Origin: Nonlabens dokdonensis DSW-6
GTDB lineage: Bacteria; Bacteroidota; Bacteroidia; Flavobacteriales; Flavobacteriaceae
NCBI RefSeq assembly: GCF_000332115.1
Contig: NC_020156.1
Location: 992,001-1,056,000 of the forward strand
Length of the DNA stretch: 64,000 nt
Direction: 5' to 3'
The notes below the pieces were generated by a model that saw only the letters and a program-made list of their open reading frames with translations, had not been told where the DNA came from and made no database searches. Made by a program: the position numbers and the translations under genes. Positions within the stretch are counted from its first letter, which is position 1, and each line of letters opens with the position of its first letter. Below, piece after piece: positions 1 to 8,885 of this stretch.

Positions 1-674
1 TTGGCGTTAATAAATTTCATATCGACCGCAGCTTTTACTTTTTTATGACACCTGCATGGGTTGTTTTTATCTACGAGACCGCATTGATTATTCATGAAGT
101 TATAAAGGTCTTTTCTGGCTTTACTTAATTTCATCCGGAAATTTGCCTTACTCATTTCCATAATTTCTGAGCCTATGGTATGATTTGCTGCAAATATTTC
201 TCCTATGATATAAATGAGTCTTTGCTCTTTATTAAGGCAAAGAATCATACCAGATAGACAGTTGAGTCGCACTTCTCTTATCAATTCTTGCTTTTCTTTC
301 TGTTCTTCTGGCGTCATTTCATGGTCTGGCGCAGCATTAAGTTGTTTGCCCATTTCTTCAAAATTTGTAGGAATCACAAAATTCATTTTTTTCTTATCGT
401 TTATAAAATGATTAAAAACAATGCGATAAGCCCACGTACGGAAAGAGCTCTTAAATTTAAACTGGCTTAGATTAGTAATAATCTTAATCAAGACTTCTTG
501 ACTTAAATCTTTTGCATCATCTACGTTGCCAGTCATTTTCCAGGCTACATTATAAATATAAGCCTGATGATTTTTTATCAATAAGCTCAAAGCTTTCTTA
601 TCACCTTTCAAGGTTAATTCTATCAACTCTTTGTCTAGCTGGTCTGAAGGATATGCCGCAGAAAATGGATTCAT
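1..674 (-). CDS. RNA polymerase ECF-type sigma factor, C-terminus outside window
   Basis: Read on the minus strand from an ATG at 674 the frame stays open for 224 codons to the window edge, so the protein is partial. The N-terminal part (about residues 30-100) has region-2 character: YIYNVAWKMTGNVDDAKDLSQEV followed by a SFRTWAYRIVFNHFINDKKK stretch, as in ECF sigma-70 factors. The later part (about 150-200) looks like region 4, with an HTH-like TIGSEIMEMSKANFRMKLSKARKDL. A Cys-containing tail (CGLVDKNNPCRCHKK) follows, as seen in some larger ECF factors. The role would be directing RNA polymerase to a specific promoter set. No anti-sigma gene is visible; the next gene is a small membrane protein. 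Family assignment is confident, target genes are unknown. Confidence 0.85.
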   Translation of the reverse strand, partial: MNPFSAAYPSDQLDKELIELTLKGDKKALSLLIKNHQAYIYNVAWKMTGNVDDAKDLSQEVLIKIITNLSQFKFKSSFRTWAYRIVFNHFINDKKKMNFVIPTNFEEMGKQLNAAPDHEMTPEEQKEKQELIREVRLNCLSGMILCLNKEQRLIYIIGEIFAANHTIGSEIMEMSKANFRMKLSKARKDLYNFMNNQCGLVDKNNPCRCHKKVKAAVDMKFINA

Positions 675-748
675 TACTTATTCTTTTATGAGAAAGCGTC
701 AATTAGATTTTGTAGATTAAGATACATCTTCTATTTGACACTTGATGA

Positions 749-1216
749 TTATTTGTTTAACGAAAGATTTGATTGTTTAAAACCTAATAGGGCAAAAACC
801 GTTGCAACGATGGCAATTCCAATACGCAACCAATGAAAAAACACCCAGCCTTGTAATTTGCTAGACGCTTCTGTAGCACTGTATTTTAACTCCATAAAGT
901 TAAGGTTCATGGGTAGATGATAAATTGAAGTTTGAATTATCGTGAGCAGTAAACCAAAAAAAGCAAAGAGGTAATATTTTCTAGCTAGTTTGTTATCCTT
1001 GGTCATAAGAAATAATGATAAAGTAGCTATAAAGGCAGGCAGTAAAGTAATAACCGTAGGTCCTAACAAAAGTGGGAAGTCCACTTTAAAAGTCTCCATA
1101 AAAACGATAGGATCTAATGACTGCCAGTGCAAACAATAACTAAGTCCTATATTGATCATATTTCCAATAAACGCTCCTGAAGCGATTATTGCAATGAAGG
1201 GAAGAAGCTTTTTCAT
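749..1216 (-). CDS. Small integral membrane protein, DUF1772-like
   Basis: This 155-residue protein has four likely membrane segments, at about residues 5-27, 50-70, 82-102 and 128-147, separated by short charged loops. The HWLRIGIAIVATVFALLG stretch near the C-terminus and the four-helix layout resemble DUF1772 (anthrone-oxygenase-like) membrane proteins. I recognise the general fold rather than a specific function. It lies just upstream of the sigma factor on the same strand with a 74-base gap, so the two may be co-transcribed, but nothing links them functionally. Confidence 0.55.
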   Translation of the reverse strand: MKKLLPFIAIIASGAFIGNMINIGLSYCLHWQSLDPIVFMETFKVDFPLLLGPTVITLLPAFIATLSLFLMTKDNKLARKYYLFAFFGLLLTIIQTSIYHLPMNLNFMELKYSATEASSKLQGWVFFHWLRIGIAIVATVFALLGFKQSNLSLNK

Positions 1217-1326
1217 AAAACATAGAATTTATTATTTAGACAGCACTTCTTTAAATGTGTAAAGACTTTGTAAAGTATAATTCTAATATAGCTTCATTAA
1301 TTTATGAGTTTATTAGTTAATATTTT

Positions 1327-1342
1327 CGCTTTCGCGAAAGCG
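1327..1342. repeat. 16-bp palindrome CGCTTTCGCGAAAGCG, copy 1 (exact)
   Basis: Perfect self-complementary 16-mer in the gap between the DUF1772-like gene and the end of the beta-barrel receptor gene. It has T-rich left and GGAA right flanks, as in most copies. Confidence 0.95.
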
Positions 1343-1368
1343 GAACAGCAATAAAACATCTTTTCAAA

Positions 1369-3768
1369 CTAGTCCACTCGACTCTTTTCATCTTCTAGAC
1401 TCGTTTTACGACTGCGTGCTTTTTTGATCTCTGAGCTTCCAAAGTTGTAGGTCAATCCTAAGGCAACATTACGGGAATCGCTTCCTCCAGAGCCGTCGAT
1501 AAACAATTCTCCAAAGCGAGTAGTTCCTTGCCAAAAGCTGCTAAATAGCACATCGTTAAAAGCCAGTCTTATGTTCAACTTATTATCTAGAAACTTTTTT
1601 TGTACAGCAAGATTCAGTGAACCCAAAGCCCTTGTTTCATAAGTACCGCCCCAAACGGATGGTGAGCTGTACCAGCCAGAAACCTCTAGACGGTAATCTC
1701 TAGGCAAACTGATCGTGTTTTGCATGTAAAAACCCAAAGTTTCCTGACTGGTAGAAACAAAATTAGGATCTGTAGACGTGTAGGTAATAGAAGAGGCATT
1801 GAGACTTATGTAATAATTCCACCATTTTGTAATCTGGAAAGGGTAAGAAATAGACAGGTTCCACACTTCTTGATCAGCAATATTGCGCTCATTGATAAAG
1901 TTCCCATTTGCGCCATCTTGCTCGGTTACTTGAGTAAAAAAGTCAGACGTGTAGGCATAACTCAATGAAGTACTGAATCGATATTTAAAGGTATGATTCA
2001 GTTTTAAATTATCGGTATACTGAGGTTGTAGGAATGGATTTCCACGACGAGCGCTCAACTCGTCCAGCTGGTATTCAAAAGGATTAAGCGAGGAGTAATT
2101 AGGCCGCTGGATACGCTGGCTAAAAGTAAGTCCCCATTGATGATTTCTACTTGCGCTATAGGTCAAACCACCGCTCAAAAAGAAATCGGTGTAAGATCGT
2201 TTTACTCTGTTATTTATATTCTCTTGGTCACTGGTCAAATTACCGTCTGAAGTGGTGTGCTCCATGCGCACTCCGGTTTGTAGATTAAATCTTCCAAGAG
2301 TACGATTGTAATTGATATATGCTGCATAAATGCGTTCTATAAACTCAAACTGATTGCTCTGGTCATTATTCAATACAAAAGTGCCGCTTTCCTGATTGAG
2401 GAACATAAAATTATTATCGGCATTTACATAAGAACCTTTTATTCCTACTGCTGTTTTTCCTTTTAAGAAATCTTGCTCATAATCCATGCGCAAGGCGAGA
2501 ATGTCTAGCTGGATAGGTGTTATTTGTTGTGTGATATTTTGACTTAAAACAGCTGTTTCTTCTCCATTGAAATAAACATTAGGCTGGTAGGTTTCTCGAT
2601 CGTTATTATAATAGCCGTAATCGAGATCGACATTAAATTCATGGTTCAACTTATCTTTAAATCTATAGTTGAGATTAAAGTTAGAATTTTGAGATTTTGT
2701 CTGGCTGTTATTTGCTGCTACTAAAACACTATCATTCACGGTACGACTTAGGTTTCGTATTGGAGTTCTGGAATTATTAGAATCAAAACGGTTGCTTAGG
2801 CTCGTACTAGCTAGCGCGCCTATGGTACTTTTATCAGAGGCAAGGTAATCATATCCTAACCGTATATTATTAGTATTGCGATTGTAAACGCTTTGTGTTC
2901 TGGCATTAAAATTAATACCGTTTTGAGTTCTATTGAGGTACAAAAACCCAGTACTTTTACCGAAGTTATTGCTGTAGTTACCGTATAAATTACCTTTCCT
3001 ATTTCGGTTATTGAAATTGATTGAATTGCTAGTTCGTAAAAAGTCACCTGAGGTTGCAGTGGTGCTTAAAGACCCATTTGTCCCCAGGCCTTTATCTTTT
3101 TTCAATTTAAAATTAATGATCCCGGCGGTTCCTGCCGCATCATATTTAGATGAAGGCTGTGTAATGAGTTCGATAGATTCAATATCTGCAGCCTGAAGCG
3201 ACTGTAGAAAATTCTCTAGATCTGTTCCTGCTAGTCTGGATGGTCTTCCATCGATCCATATTTGAACTCCTGTTTTTCCCTCAAGAATAATGTTATTGTT
3301 ATTATCCAGAACCACTCCTGGCGCTTTACGCAACAATTCCTGACCATTAGTTCCTACTGCATTGATGGTATTTTCTACGTTAAACACGGTTTTATCTGCC
3401 AGCACTTGTACGATAGGTTTTGTGGTACTCACCACTATAGCATCTAGAGATTCAGGAACACTTATTAATAGGACCTCTCCTAAATCCAAATTTTCTGTGA
3501 GTTCAATGGACTTGATATTCTTCTTGTATCCCATCATTGAGAACTCTATTAAATAGGAATTTTTTGGTAAGTTCTGCAATTGAAATGATCCATCTGTGGA
3601 TGTTGTTCCCGCTTTCGCGAAAGCGGAATCTACAGCAGTCTTCACGATTATAGTGGCAAAGGAAATGGGTTCTTTATTCTCATCTATAAGTCTTCCTTCT
3701 ACAGAATAATTTTGAGAATAGGCGCAGTGAGTTATGAATAGCGCTAAAAATAATACGGATAATTTCAT
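1369..3768 (-). CDS. Outer-membrane beta-barrel receptor (TonB-dependent type, carboxypeptidase-D-like N-domain)
   Basis: The 799-residue protein has a signal peptide (MKLSVLFLALFITHCAYSQ) and then a carboxypeptidase regulatory-like domain (about residues 22-110, SVEGRLIDENKEPISFATIIV). A TonB plug domain follows (about 120-225, including LLRKAPGVVLDNNNNIILEGKTGVQIWIDGRPSRL), then a long beta-barrel of the outer-membrane beta-barrel family type. It is shorter than SusC proteins and has no SusD partner next to it, so glycan uptake is not implied. The substrate is unknown. The palindrome copy at 3610-3625 is in frame, adding the run SAFAKAG near residue 50 at the edge of the regulatory domain. 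An inverted repeat at 3847-3896 lies in the upstream region shared with the divergent gene. Confidence 0.85.
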   Translation of the reverse strand: MKLSVLFLALFITHCAYSQNYSVEGRLIDENKEPISFATIIVKTAVDSAFAKAGTTSTDGSFQLQNLPKNSYLIEFSMMGYKKNIKSIELTENLDLGEVLLISVPESLDAIVVSTTKPIVQVLADKTVFNVENTINAVGTNGQELLRKAPGVVLDNNNNIILEGKTGVQIWIDGRPSRLAGTDLENFLQSLQAADIESIELITQPSSKYDAAGTAGIINFKLKKDKGLGTNGSLSTTATSGDFLRTSNSINFNNRNRKGNLYGNYSNNFGKSTGFLYLNRTQNGINFNARTQSVYNRNTNNIRLGYDYLASDKSTIGALASTSLSNRFDSNNSRTPIRNLSRTVNDSVLVAANNSQTKSQNSNFNLNYRFKDKLNHEFNVDLDYGYYNNDRETYQPNVYFNGEETAVLSQNITQQITPIQLDILALRMDYEQDFLKGKTAVGIKGSYVNADNNFMFLNQESGTFVLNNDQSNQFEFIERIYAAYINYNRTLGRFNLQTGVRMEHTTSDGNLTSDQENINNRVKRSYTDFFLSGGLTYSASRNHQWGLTFSQRIQRPNYSSLNPFEYQLDELSARRGNPFLQPQYTDNLKLNHTFKYRFSTSLSYAYTSDFFTQVTEQDGANGNFINERNIADQEVWNLSISYPFQITKWWNYYISLNASSITYTSTDPNFVSTSQETLGFYMQNTISLPRDYRLEVSGWYSSPSVWGGTYETRALGSLNLAVQKKFLDNKLNIRLAFNDVLFSSFWQGTTRFGELFIDGSGGSDSRNVALGLTYNFGSSEIKKARSRKTSLEDEKSRVD
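3610..3625. repeat. 16-bp palindrome, copy 2 (exact, intragenic)
   Basis: Exact palindrome inside the beta-barrel receptor gene, read in the frame giving AFAKA. Confidence 0.95.
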
Positions 3769-3846
3769 AGGGTTATAATTTGATACCGTAAAAATGCGTC
3801 TCGCTATATCTTACTGAAAGCCATAACTGATGAGCAGCTCTATAGC

Positions 3847-3896
3847 ACGACCAGTCGCCCGAGGTCAACTCAACAGTTTATAGGGCGACTGGTCGT
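3847..3896. promoter_or_regulatory. Long inverted repeat in a divergent promoter region
   Basis: The arms ACGACCAGTCGCCC (3847-3860) and GGGCGACTGGTCGT (3883-3896) are 14-base perfect complements separated by 22 bases. It sits between the divergently transcribed receptor gene and the secreted-protein/two-component operon. A bipartite operator, a 5'-UTR hairpin or a REP-like element are all possible. There is no T-tract, so a terminator is unlikely. Confidence 0.55.
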
Positions 3897-3957
3897 AAAT
3901 CACTTTATGAAACAGATAGGGACTTGTAAGTTTGTGCTGTATTTAAAAAACACGACT

Positions 3958-4569
3958 ATGAAAACTTTAATTTATTTATTCATTTTTTCTATTTGCATGA
4001 GTGCTTACGGACAAGATTACTACACCATCATAAAAAAGAACGATGATATTACCTATAACTATCCTAAAGACGCCCAGATTACACTTATTGATGAAAACGG
4101 CAATGAAAAAATCATCAATAATGAAGAAGCCATAGATGTTACAGGAGATTACACCTTATCAATCGTAGTTCCATGGAGTAAAAAACCAGAAATCATAAAG
4201 TCTGACGGTGGTAGACTAGAGGTTTTTATATTGTCCAATATTTATGCAAATGGTTATAATAAAAGGAAAAACAAGGCTTACAAAAAGGAAATTTCAACTT
4301 ATGAGGAAAGTAGTAGCCCACAACCTTATTTAACTAAAAAAGAAATTACTCAAAAAGAAAAAAATGGTGTTTATGAGCTGCTAGCCGTATTCTCCAATGG
4401 TCTCATATTTAAGTATAGTGATGGAATAGCTTGGGCATGGATCAACGGCGATAAAGTGCCTGTAACAAATCATTATCTTGTGGAATCTCCAGAAGGATTG
4501 CTTAAATTGAGCTTTGATCCTAAAGATGGTGAGTTTTGGTATGTATTTGATACCAGTTCTAAAAAATAA
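3958..4569 (+). CDS. Secreted protein of unknown function next to a LytS/LytR pair
   Basis: I chose the ATG at 3958 instead of the upstream one at 3907. It places a standard signal peptide (MKTLIYLFIFSICMSAYGQ) at the N-terminus, whereas the longer form would bury it behind a 17-residue leader. The mature protein (about 185 residues) is soluble and rich in Lys, Glu and Tyr. The C-terminal part (ELLAVFSNGLIFKYSDGIAWAWINGDKV) looks like beta-strands. I do not recognise a family. It is the first gene of a three-gene unit, ending three bases before the histidine-kinase start, so it may be a periplasmic partner or target of that kinase (inference). Confidence 0.7.
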   Translation: MKTLIYLFIFSICMSAYGQDYYTIIKKNDDITYNYPKDAQITLIDENGNEKIINNEEAIDVTGDYTLSIVVPWSKKPEIIKSDGGRLEVFILSNIYANGYNKRKNKAYKKEISTYEESSSPQPYLTKKEITQKEKNGVYELLAVFSNGLIFKYSDGIAWAWINGDKVPVTNHYLVESPEGLLKLSFDPKDGEFWYVFDTSSKK

Positions 4570-4572
4570 CAA

Positions 4573-5643
4573 ATGACCAATTTATTGAATAGCCGATTCA
4601 TGAAGATCAACACTCGAGAAATCTTGGGTGTTTTTCTGTTCTATCTATTTTTTGCCTTTATCTACCATATTGTATTGGGATACTTAGGAAGTCGCGATAA
4701 TTACACATTTTACGATCAGTATCTTGAATTTCATGATTTTTGGGAACGTTCTGGAATGCAGTATACCTTTTATTTTTTTGGTTCTTTAGGTATCTGGTTT
4801 TTGGGGATTTTTCTTTTAAGAACTTATTCTAATTATTTACAGATCGTTGTGGTTGCATTAATGGTACCTTTATCTGTCTGGCTATTGCGTGATTTGCGTT
4901 ATTCCATTCTTGATAACGCCGGCGAGTGGCATCTCGAGGGAACTTCTAAAGTTTGGGATTGGTATATTCCATCTTTGTTTTTATGGATTCAATTCGGTTG
5001 TTTTTTTGCCTATCGTTATTTTAAAGAAAACCAGCGCAAACTTATTGTAGAAGGTGAACTACGTCAGGCGGCACTTAAAAGCGAACTATCTGCCATCAAA
5101 GCACAGCTGAATCCGCATTTTTTATACAATGTTTTTAATACTATCAATGCTTCTGTCCCTGCCGAAAATGAACGCACACGCAGAATGATCGCTCAGCTTT
5201 CTGATATTTTCAGGTACCAGTTGCAAGCTACAAAACTGGAAAAAGTAACTATAAAACAAGAGCTGGACTTTGTTTCAAAATACTTGGATCTAGAAAAAGA
5301 ACGATTTGAAGACCGGCTTCAAGTGACCATTGATGTTCCTGAAGACTTGATGCAAGAATTAGTGCCGCCTATGTTACTGCAACCGTTAGTAGAAAACAGT
5401 GTCAAACATGGTTTGAGTTCGCTTATCAAAGGAGGCGAGATCTCTATAAAAATATTTAGAGAAAGTGAAAAACTTAAATTTATCATTGCCGACACTGGCG
5501 TAGGTGTAAAAAACACAGAAACGCTTTTAGATAAAGGAATAGGACTTACTAATACTAAATTGAGACTTCAAAAAACCTATAACACTACGCTAGAAATTTT
5601 ACACAACGATCCTAGTGGTTTAAAAATTCAGTTTTCTATATGA
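4573..5643 (+). CDS. Sensor histidine kinase, LytS/YpdA type
   Basis: The N-terminal half carries about four membrane helices (about residues 18-38, 62-82, 86-105, 130-150). A coiled linker leads into the His_kinase domain with the phospho-acceptor motif NPHFLYN (His182), then a GHKL ATPase domain with LLQPLVENSVKHG (N-box), DTGVGV (G1) and GIGLTNTKLRL. This is the usual architecture of kinases paired with LytTR regulators in Bacteroidetes. The stop overlaps the start of the response-regulator gene (ATGA), indicating translational coupling. An internal ATG at 4603 is an alternative start that would trim only ten residues. The signal sensed is unknown. Confidence 0.92.
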   Translation: MTNLLNSRFMKINTREILGVFLFYLFFAFIYHIVLGYLGSRDNYTFYDQYLEFHDFWERSGMQYTFYFFGSLGIWFLGIFLLRTYSNYLQIVVVALMVPLSVWLLRDLRYSILDNAGEWHLEGTSKVWDWYIPSLFLWIQFGCFFAYRYFKENQRKLIVEGELRQAALKSELSAIKAQLNPHFLYNVFNTINASVPAENERTRRMIAQLSDIFRYQLQATKLEKVTIKQELDFVSKYLDLEKERFEDRLQVTIDVPEDLMQELVPPMLLQPLVENSVKHGLSSLIKGGEISIKIFRESEKLKFIIADTGVGVKNTETLLDKGIGLTNTKLRLQKTYNTTLEILHNDPSGLKIQFSI

Positions 5644-6368
5644 AAAAAGTAGTAGTTATAGACGACGAGCGTGCTGGCCGTGATTTAATTAAAGAATACT
5701 TACAGGATTATCCAGAACTTATCGTTTTAGGAGAAGCAAATAATGGTGTGGATGCCGTGAAAATTATTAGAGAATTTCAGCCTGATTTGGTTTTTTTAGA
5801 CATTCAAATGCCCGGATTAACTGGTTTTGAAGTGTTGCAAAAACTGACCGAAATACCACAAGTCATTTTCTCTACTGCTTATGATGAGTATGCACTTAAA
5901 GCTTTTGAAGTTCATGCGGTGGATTATTTGTTAAAGCCATATACTAAAGAACGGTTTGCCAAAGCTGTCCATCGCATTAAAAAAGATAATGAGATCAACA
6001 ATATTAATTCTCTAGCAGATAGTCTTTTACAAGATCAGCAAAAATATCCTGATCAGGTACTGGTCAATAAAAATAAAAAACTTGTAACGCTCAAAGTTAA
6101 GGACATTTTATGGGTAGAAGCCTACGGAGACTATTCCAAAATACATTCTCAAAACGATGTGTTTGTTAGTAATAACGGTATATCCACCATGGAAGAACGC
6201 TTGAGTCCTGACTTATTCTTACGAGTTCATCGCTCTTCGTTAATTAACTTTAAACAAATCAAGACTGCCGAAAAATATGGTAAAGGCTACGTTCTAAAAA
6301 TGAATAATGATTCTATGGTACGTGTAAGCCGCGGTTATGTGGAGGAGTTAAAGAAGTTAATATTCTAA
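5640..6368 (+). CDS. LytTR-family response regulator
   Basis: Residues 1-120 form a receiver domain with the acidic pair DD (8-9), the phosphorylated Asp54 in FLDIQMPG, the Thr/Ser site STAYDEYALKAF and Lys in YLLKPYTKERF. Residues about 145-240 form a LytTR DNA-binding domain (ILWVEAYGDYSKIHS, FLRVHRSSLINFKQI). It acts with the overlapping kinase gene to control transcription. LytTR proteins bind pairs of direct repeats; I did not identify an obvious site near the operon. Confidence 0.93.
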   Translation: MKKVVVIDDERAGRDLIKEYLQDYPELIVLGEANNGVDAVKIIREFQPDLVFLDIQMPGLTGFEVLQKLTEIPQVIFSTAYDEYALKAFEVHAVDYLLKPYTKERFAKAVHRIKKDNEINNINSLADSLLQDQQKYPDQVLVNKNKKLVTLKVKDILWVEAYGDYSKIHSQNDVFVSNNGISTMEERLSPDLFLRVHRSSLINFKQIKTAEKYGKGYVLKMNNDSMVRVSRGYVEELKKLIF

Positions 6369-6396
6369 CATGCTGTTATTATTTATTTAATAATTT

Positions 6397-6412
6397 CGCT
6401 TTCGCGAAAGCG
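6397..6412. repeat. 16-bp palindrome, copy 3 (exact)
   Basis: Exact palindrome with GGAA right flank, 29 bases after the response-regulator stop. It lacks a T-tract, so it is not a typical terminator. Confidence 0.95.
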
Positions 6413-6517
6413 GAAACTTTAAAATTCGTTGAAAAATCAGGATCTTTTTAAGTCTTAAGTGATGTAATTACTCTGGTTAAATACGTCCAAGGTTTTCATA
6501 GCAAAGCAATAATATTG

Positions 6518-7105
6518 ATGAGTGAACTAGAAATCCCCATAACCGATGTCGAAAATTTTATCTATTGCCTGGAAGTAGTGCCAGACGCTGATGCAATTGA
6601 AACTACAGAGGTTGTGAAAATCCTTGAAGACATCGCTTTAAATCAAAATATTACCAGTATCTACAAAGCCTGCGATACTATGGAAGGCTTGGAAGAAAGC
6701 TTGAATTATTTGCTCTACGATGATCATAACTTTAAAGATTATGAGATCATATATTTGGTCATTCCTGGAGACGCAAATAACGTTCTTATCAACAACTATT
6801 ACTATAGTATGGAGGAGATCGCAGAGCTTTTTGAGGGTAAATTAGACGGTAAAGTCATTCATTTTGCAAATAAGAAAATTTTAGATCTTACCGATGAAGA
6901 ATCACAATACTTCATCGATGTAACTGGCGCGAGAGCTGTTTCTGGATATGAATATCCTTCAGAAAGTTTGTCCAGTGCGTTTACCATAGACCGCGTGTTT
7001 TTTAGTCAGTTCTACAAAGATGATGACCTTAAAGAAGTTGTAAAAACCATGTACAATAAGCACAGTAAGTTGTGCACGCTTCTCGGTTTTAGATTGTATT
7101 ATTGA
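6518..7105 (+). CDS. Cytoplasmic protein resembling DUF6642
   Basis: A 195-residue acidic soluble protein. The frame is open from a TTG at 6515, but the ATG at 6518 follows immediately and is the likelier start. The pattern FIYCLEVVP, then YEIIYLVIPGDANNVLI, then KVIHFANKKILDLTDEESQYFIDVTGARAVSGYEY resembles DUF6642. In that family a Rossmann-like core ends in a conserved TGA.AVSGY motif, possibly CHAT-protease-like in fold. No catalytic His/Cys pair is evident, so I would not call it a protease. It stands alone, with an A+T-rich 215-base gap downstream holding nothing I can name. Confidence 0.6.
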   Translation: MSELEIPITDVENFIYCLEVVPDADAIETTEVVKILEDIALNQNITSIYKACDTMEGLEESLNYLLYDDHNFKDYEIIYLVIPGDANNVLINNYYYSMEEIAELFEGKLDGKVIHFANKKILDLTDEESQYFIDVTGARAVSGYEYPSESLSSAFTIDRVFFSQFYKDDDLKEVVKTMYNKHSKLCTLLGFRLYY

Positions 7106-7320
7106 GAATTTTTTTTGGCTGTTATAAGGCGTTGAAGAATAAAATATCGAATTAATTTTAGTCAAATTATTTAAACTTAAAAATAAAAGTTTTATCAAAT
7201 TTGTGTTTCCGTTTAAACTCTTAACGCACAAGAATGCTTGACAAACACTGGCGACTTGGTTTTATAAAACCTCAACCTCAATTTGACTGTTTAAACCACA
7301 TAAGTTGATTTTAGGTTTTA

Positions 7321-7635
7321 TTAATTAGCTTTTCCAAATTCCTTCATTATTTCGATTATAGGTAATACTTCAAAGCCTTTCTCAGATAATGTATACTCAA
7401 CTCTAGGTGGGATTTCTTTAAAGGACTTTTTTTTCACGATACCAAAAGCAACTAAACTTTTTAATTCTTGAATTAACATCTTTTCACTTATTTCTGGAAT
7501 TAATTTTTTCAGCTCTCCATATCTTCTTGTTTCTTTCCCGATTTGTGATATCAATCGTAGTTTCCATTTACCACCTATAATATCTAAAGTCCTTTTTATA
7601 GGACAATCTGTATCTTCGTTAACTATTTTCTTCAT
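7321..7635 (-). CDS. HxlR-family transcriptional regulator
   Basis: This 104-residue winged-helix protein carries the HxlR signature CPIKRTLDIIGGKWKLRLI (from Cys11) and a wing with PPRVEYTLSEKGFEVLPII. In HxlR members such as YodB and HypR, a conserved N-terminal Cys senses electrophiles or oxidants; Cys11 is in that position. It is divergent from an NmrA-type oxidoreductase gene with a 132-base shared promoter region holding an inverted repeat. That layout strongly suggests it represses itself and its neighbour (inference from arrangement). Confidence 0.9.
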   Translation of the reverse strand: MKKIVNEDTDCPIKRTLDIIGGKWKLRLISQIGKETRRYGELKKLIPEISEKMLIQELKSLVAFGIVKKKSFKEIPPRVEYTLSEKGFEVLPIIEIMKEFGKAN

Positions 7636-7683
7636 TTATCTTACTATATATTACTCATAATCAGTAAATCTAACATTTGGGTT

Positions 7684-7708
7684 AGTACCCTACAAAAAAG
7701 TAGGTACT
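7684..7708. promoter_or_regulatory. Candidate HxlR operator
   Basis: AGTACCCTAC (7684-7693) and GTAGGTACT (7700-7708) form an inverted repeat, perfect except for one extra C in the left arm, with a six-A spacer. It lies between the divergent HxlR and NmrA-type genes. Known YodB/HypR sites are also dyads built on TAC/GTA half-sites. Confidence 0.55.
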
Positions 7709-7767
7709 TGACTAAAAGGATGTAAATATAGATATTTGTTCGCTTTTAAATTTAAAAATTTTTAATA

Positions 7768-8652
7768 ATGAATAAAGTTTTAGTAACTGGTTCTACTGGT
7801 TTTCAAGGTTTCTCAATAGTTAAAACTCTTTTGGAGTATGATTACTCTATCCGAGGACTAATTTTGGGAGATGAAGATTCTACCGTTTTACAATCTCAAG
7901 GGATAGAAATAGCTATTGGCAACTTTGAAGATAAAGAAAGTCTTCAAACAGCCTTTCATGGAATTGACAAAGTAGTCCTTTCATTCCCACTGATTTTTGA
8001 TGAGAAAAAACTCCTTAAGTTTGCCGAAAATATTGTCTACGCGTGGAAAAATTCAAATGTTAAACATTTTGTGTTTAATACCAATTTGCCCGTATATCAC
8101 GAAAAAGTTGGACTGTCGGCGTTTGACTCTAAATTAGCTATTGAGAATTATTTTGATAAAGAAAATTTACCTTATATCTCATTACGTCCCACCCTTTACA
8201 TGGATAATTTGTCAGCCCCATTTCTTTTACCTGTAATTCAATCCAATGGAATTATTCCTTATCCAGTTCCAGCTGATAAAAAAATCGCATGGATGAGTCA
8301 TAAAGATTTATCAAATTTTGTTTTAGAAGCTCTAAAAAGGCCTCAATTAATAGGTCAAAAGTTTTATATCGGTGGTGTTCAACTTGTAAGTGGTAATGAA
8401 ATCGCTGAAATAGTTTCTAGAATTTCTGGTAAAAAAATCAATTTTGTACATACAAACCCTGATGAATTTGAAAGTCAATTAACAAATGGTTTTGGTACTC
8501 AAACAGCAAAAGAGATTGCTAACATATATCGTTTTGTAGAAGAAAATGTTGAGCACTTACAAGCTAAAAAATTACGAGAATCAACATTAATTAAGTTACC
8601 TGCAACATTGCAGACTTTCGACAGTTGGGCAAGTTCAATCGAATGGACGTAA
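7768..8652 (+). CDS. NmrA-family NAD(P)-binding oxidoreductase
   Basis: The 294-residue protein begins with a Rossmann dinucleotide motif, VLVTGSTGFQGFSIVKTL (GxxGxxG at about residues 8-14). It continues as an atypical SDR: GNFEDKESLQTAFHGIDKVVLSF, HFVFNTNLP, and a substrate domain with LRPTLYMDNL. This is the NmrA/SDR-a5 pattern, covering NAD(P)H-quinone-like reductases and redox-sensing proteins. Genes of this kind are often controlled by a neighbouring HxlR regulator, matching the divergent gene here. The substrate cannot be read from sequence. Confidence 0.85.
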   Translation: MNKVLVTGSTGFQGFSIVKTLLEYDYSIRGLILGDEDSTVLQSQGIEIAIGNFEDKESLQTAFHGIDKVVLSFPLIFDEKKLLKFAENIVYAWKNSNVKHFVFNTNLPVYHEKVGLSAFDSKLAIENYFDKENLPYISLRPTLYMDNLSAPFLLPVIQSNGIIPYPVPADKKIAWMSHKDLSNFVLEALKRPQLIGQKFYIGGVQLVSGNEIAEIVSRISGKKINFVHTNPDEFESQLTNGFGTQTAKEIANIYRFVEENVEHLQAKKLRESTLIKLPATLQTFDSWASSIEWT

Positions 8653-8667
8653 ATTTTTCAACGTTTT

Positions 8668-8703
8668 AAAAGCATCATTCTAATTCAAGAACGGTGCTTT
8701 TTT
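8668..8703 (+). terminator. Rho-independent terminator after the NmrA-type gene
   Basis: AAAAGCATCATTC pairs with GAACGGTGCTTTT through 13 positions with one wobble and one mismatch, an 8-base loop, and a T-run following. Confidence 0.8.
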
Positions 8704-8885
8704 CTAATTACTGCCAATTGCTCAAAATAATTAAACCCTTCTATTTGAAGCAACTTTTTTTACAACCACAGACTTTGTAGAGTTACTTGAAATTATAAGC
8801 TAAATAAGTTGATTCTAGGATTATTACTTTACCATGACGGTTAAAATATGTCCAACTCGAAAGGTTTAATTTAAAACCTAATCTT

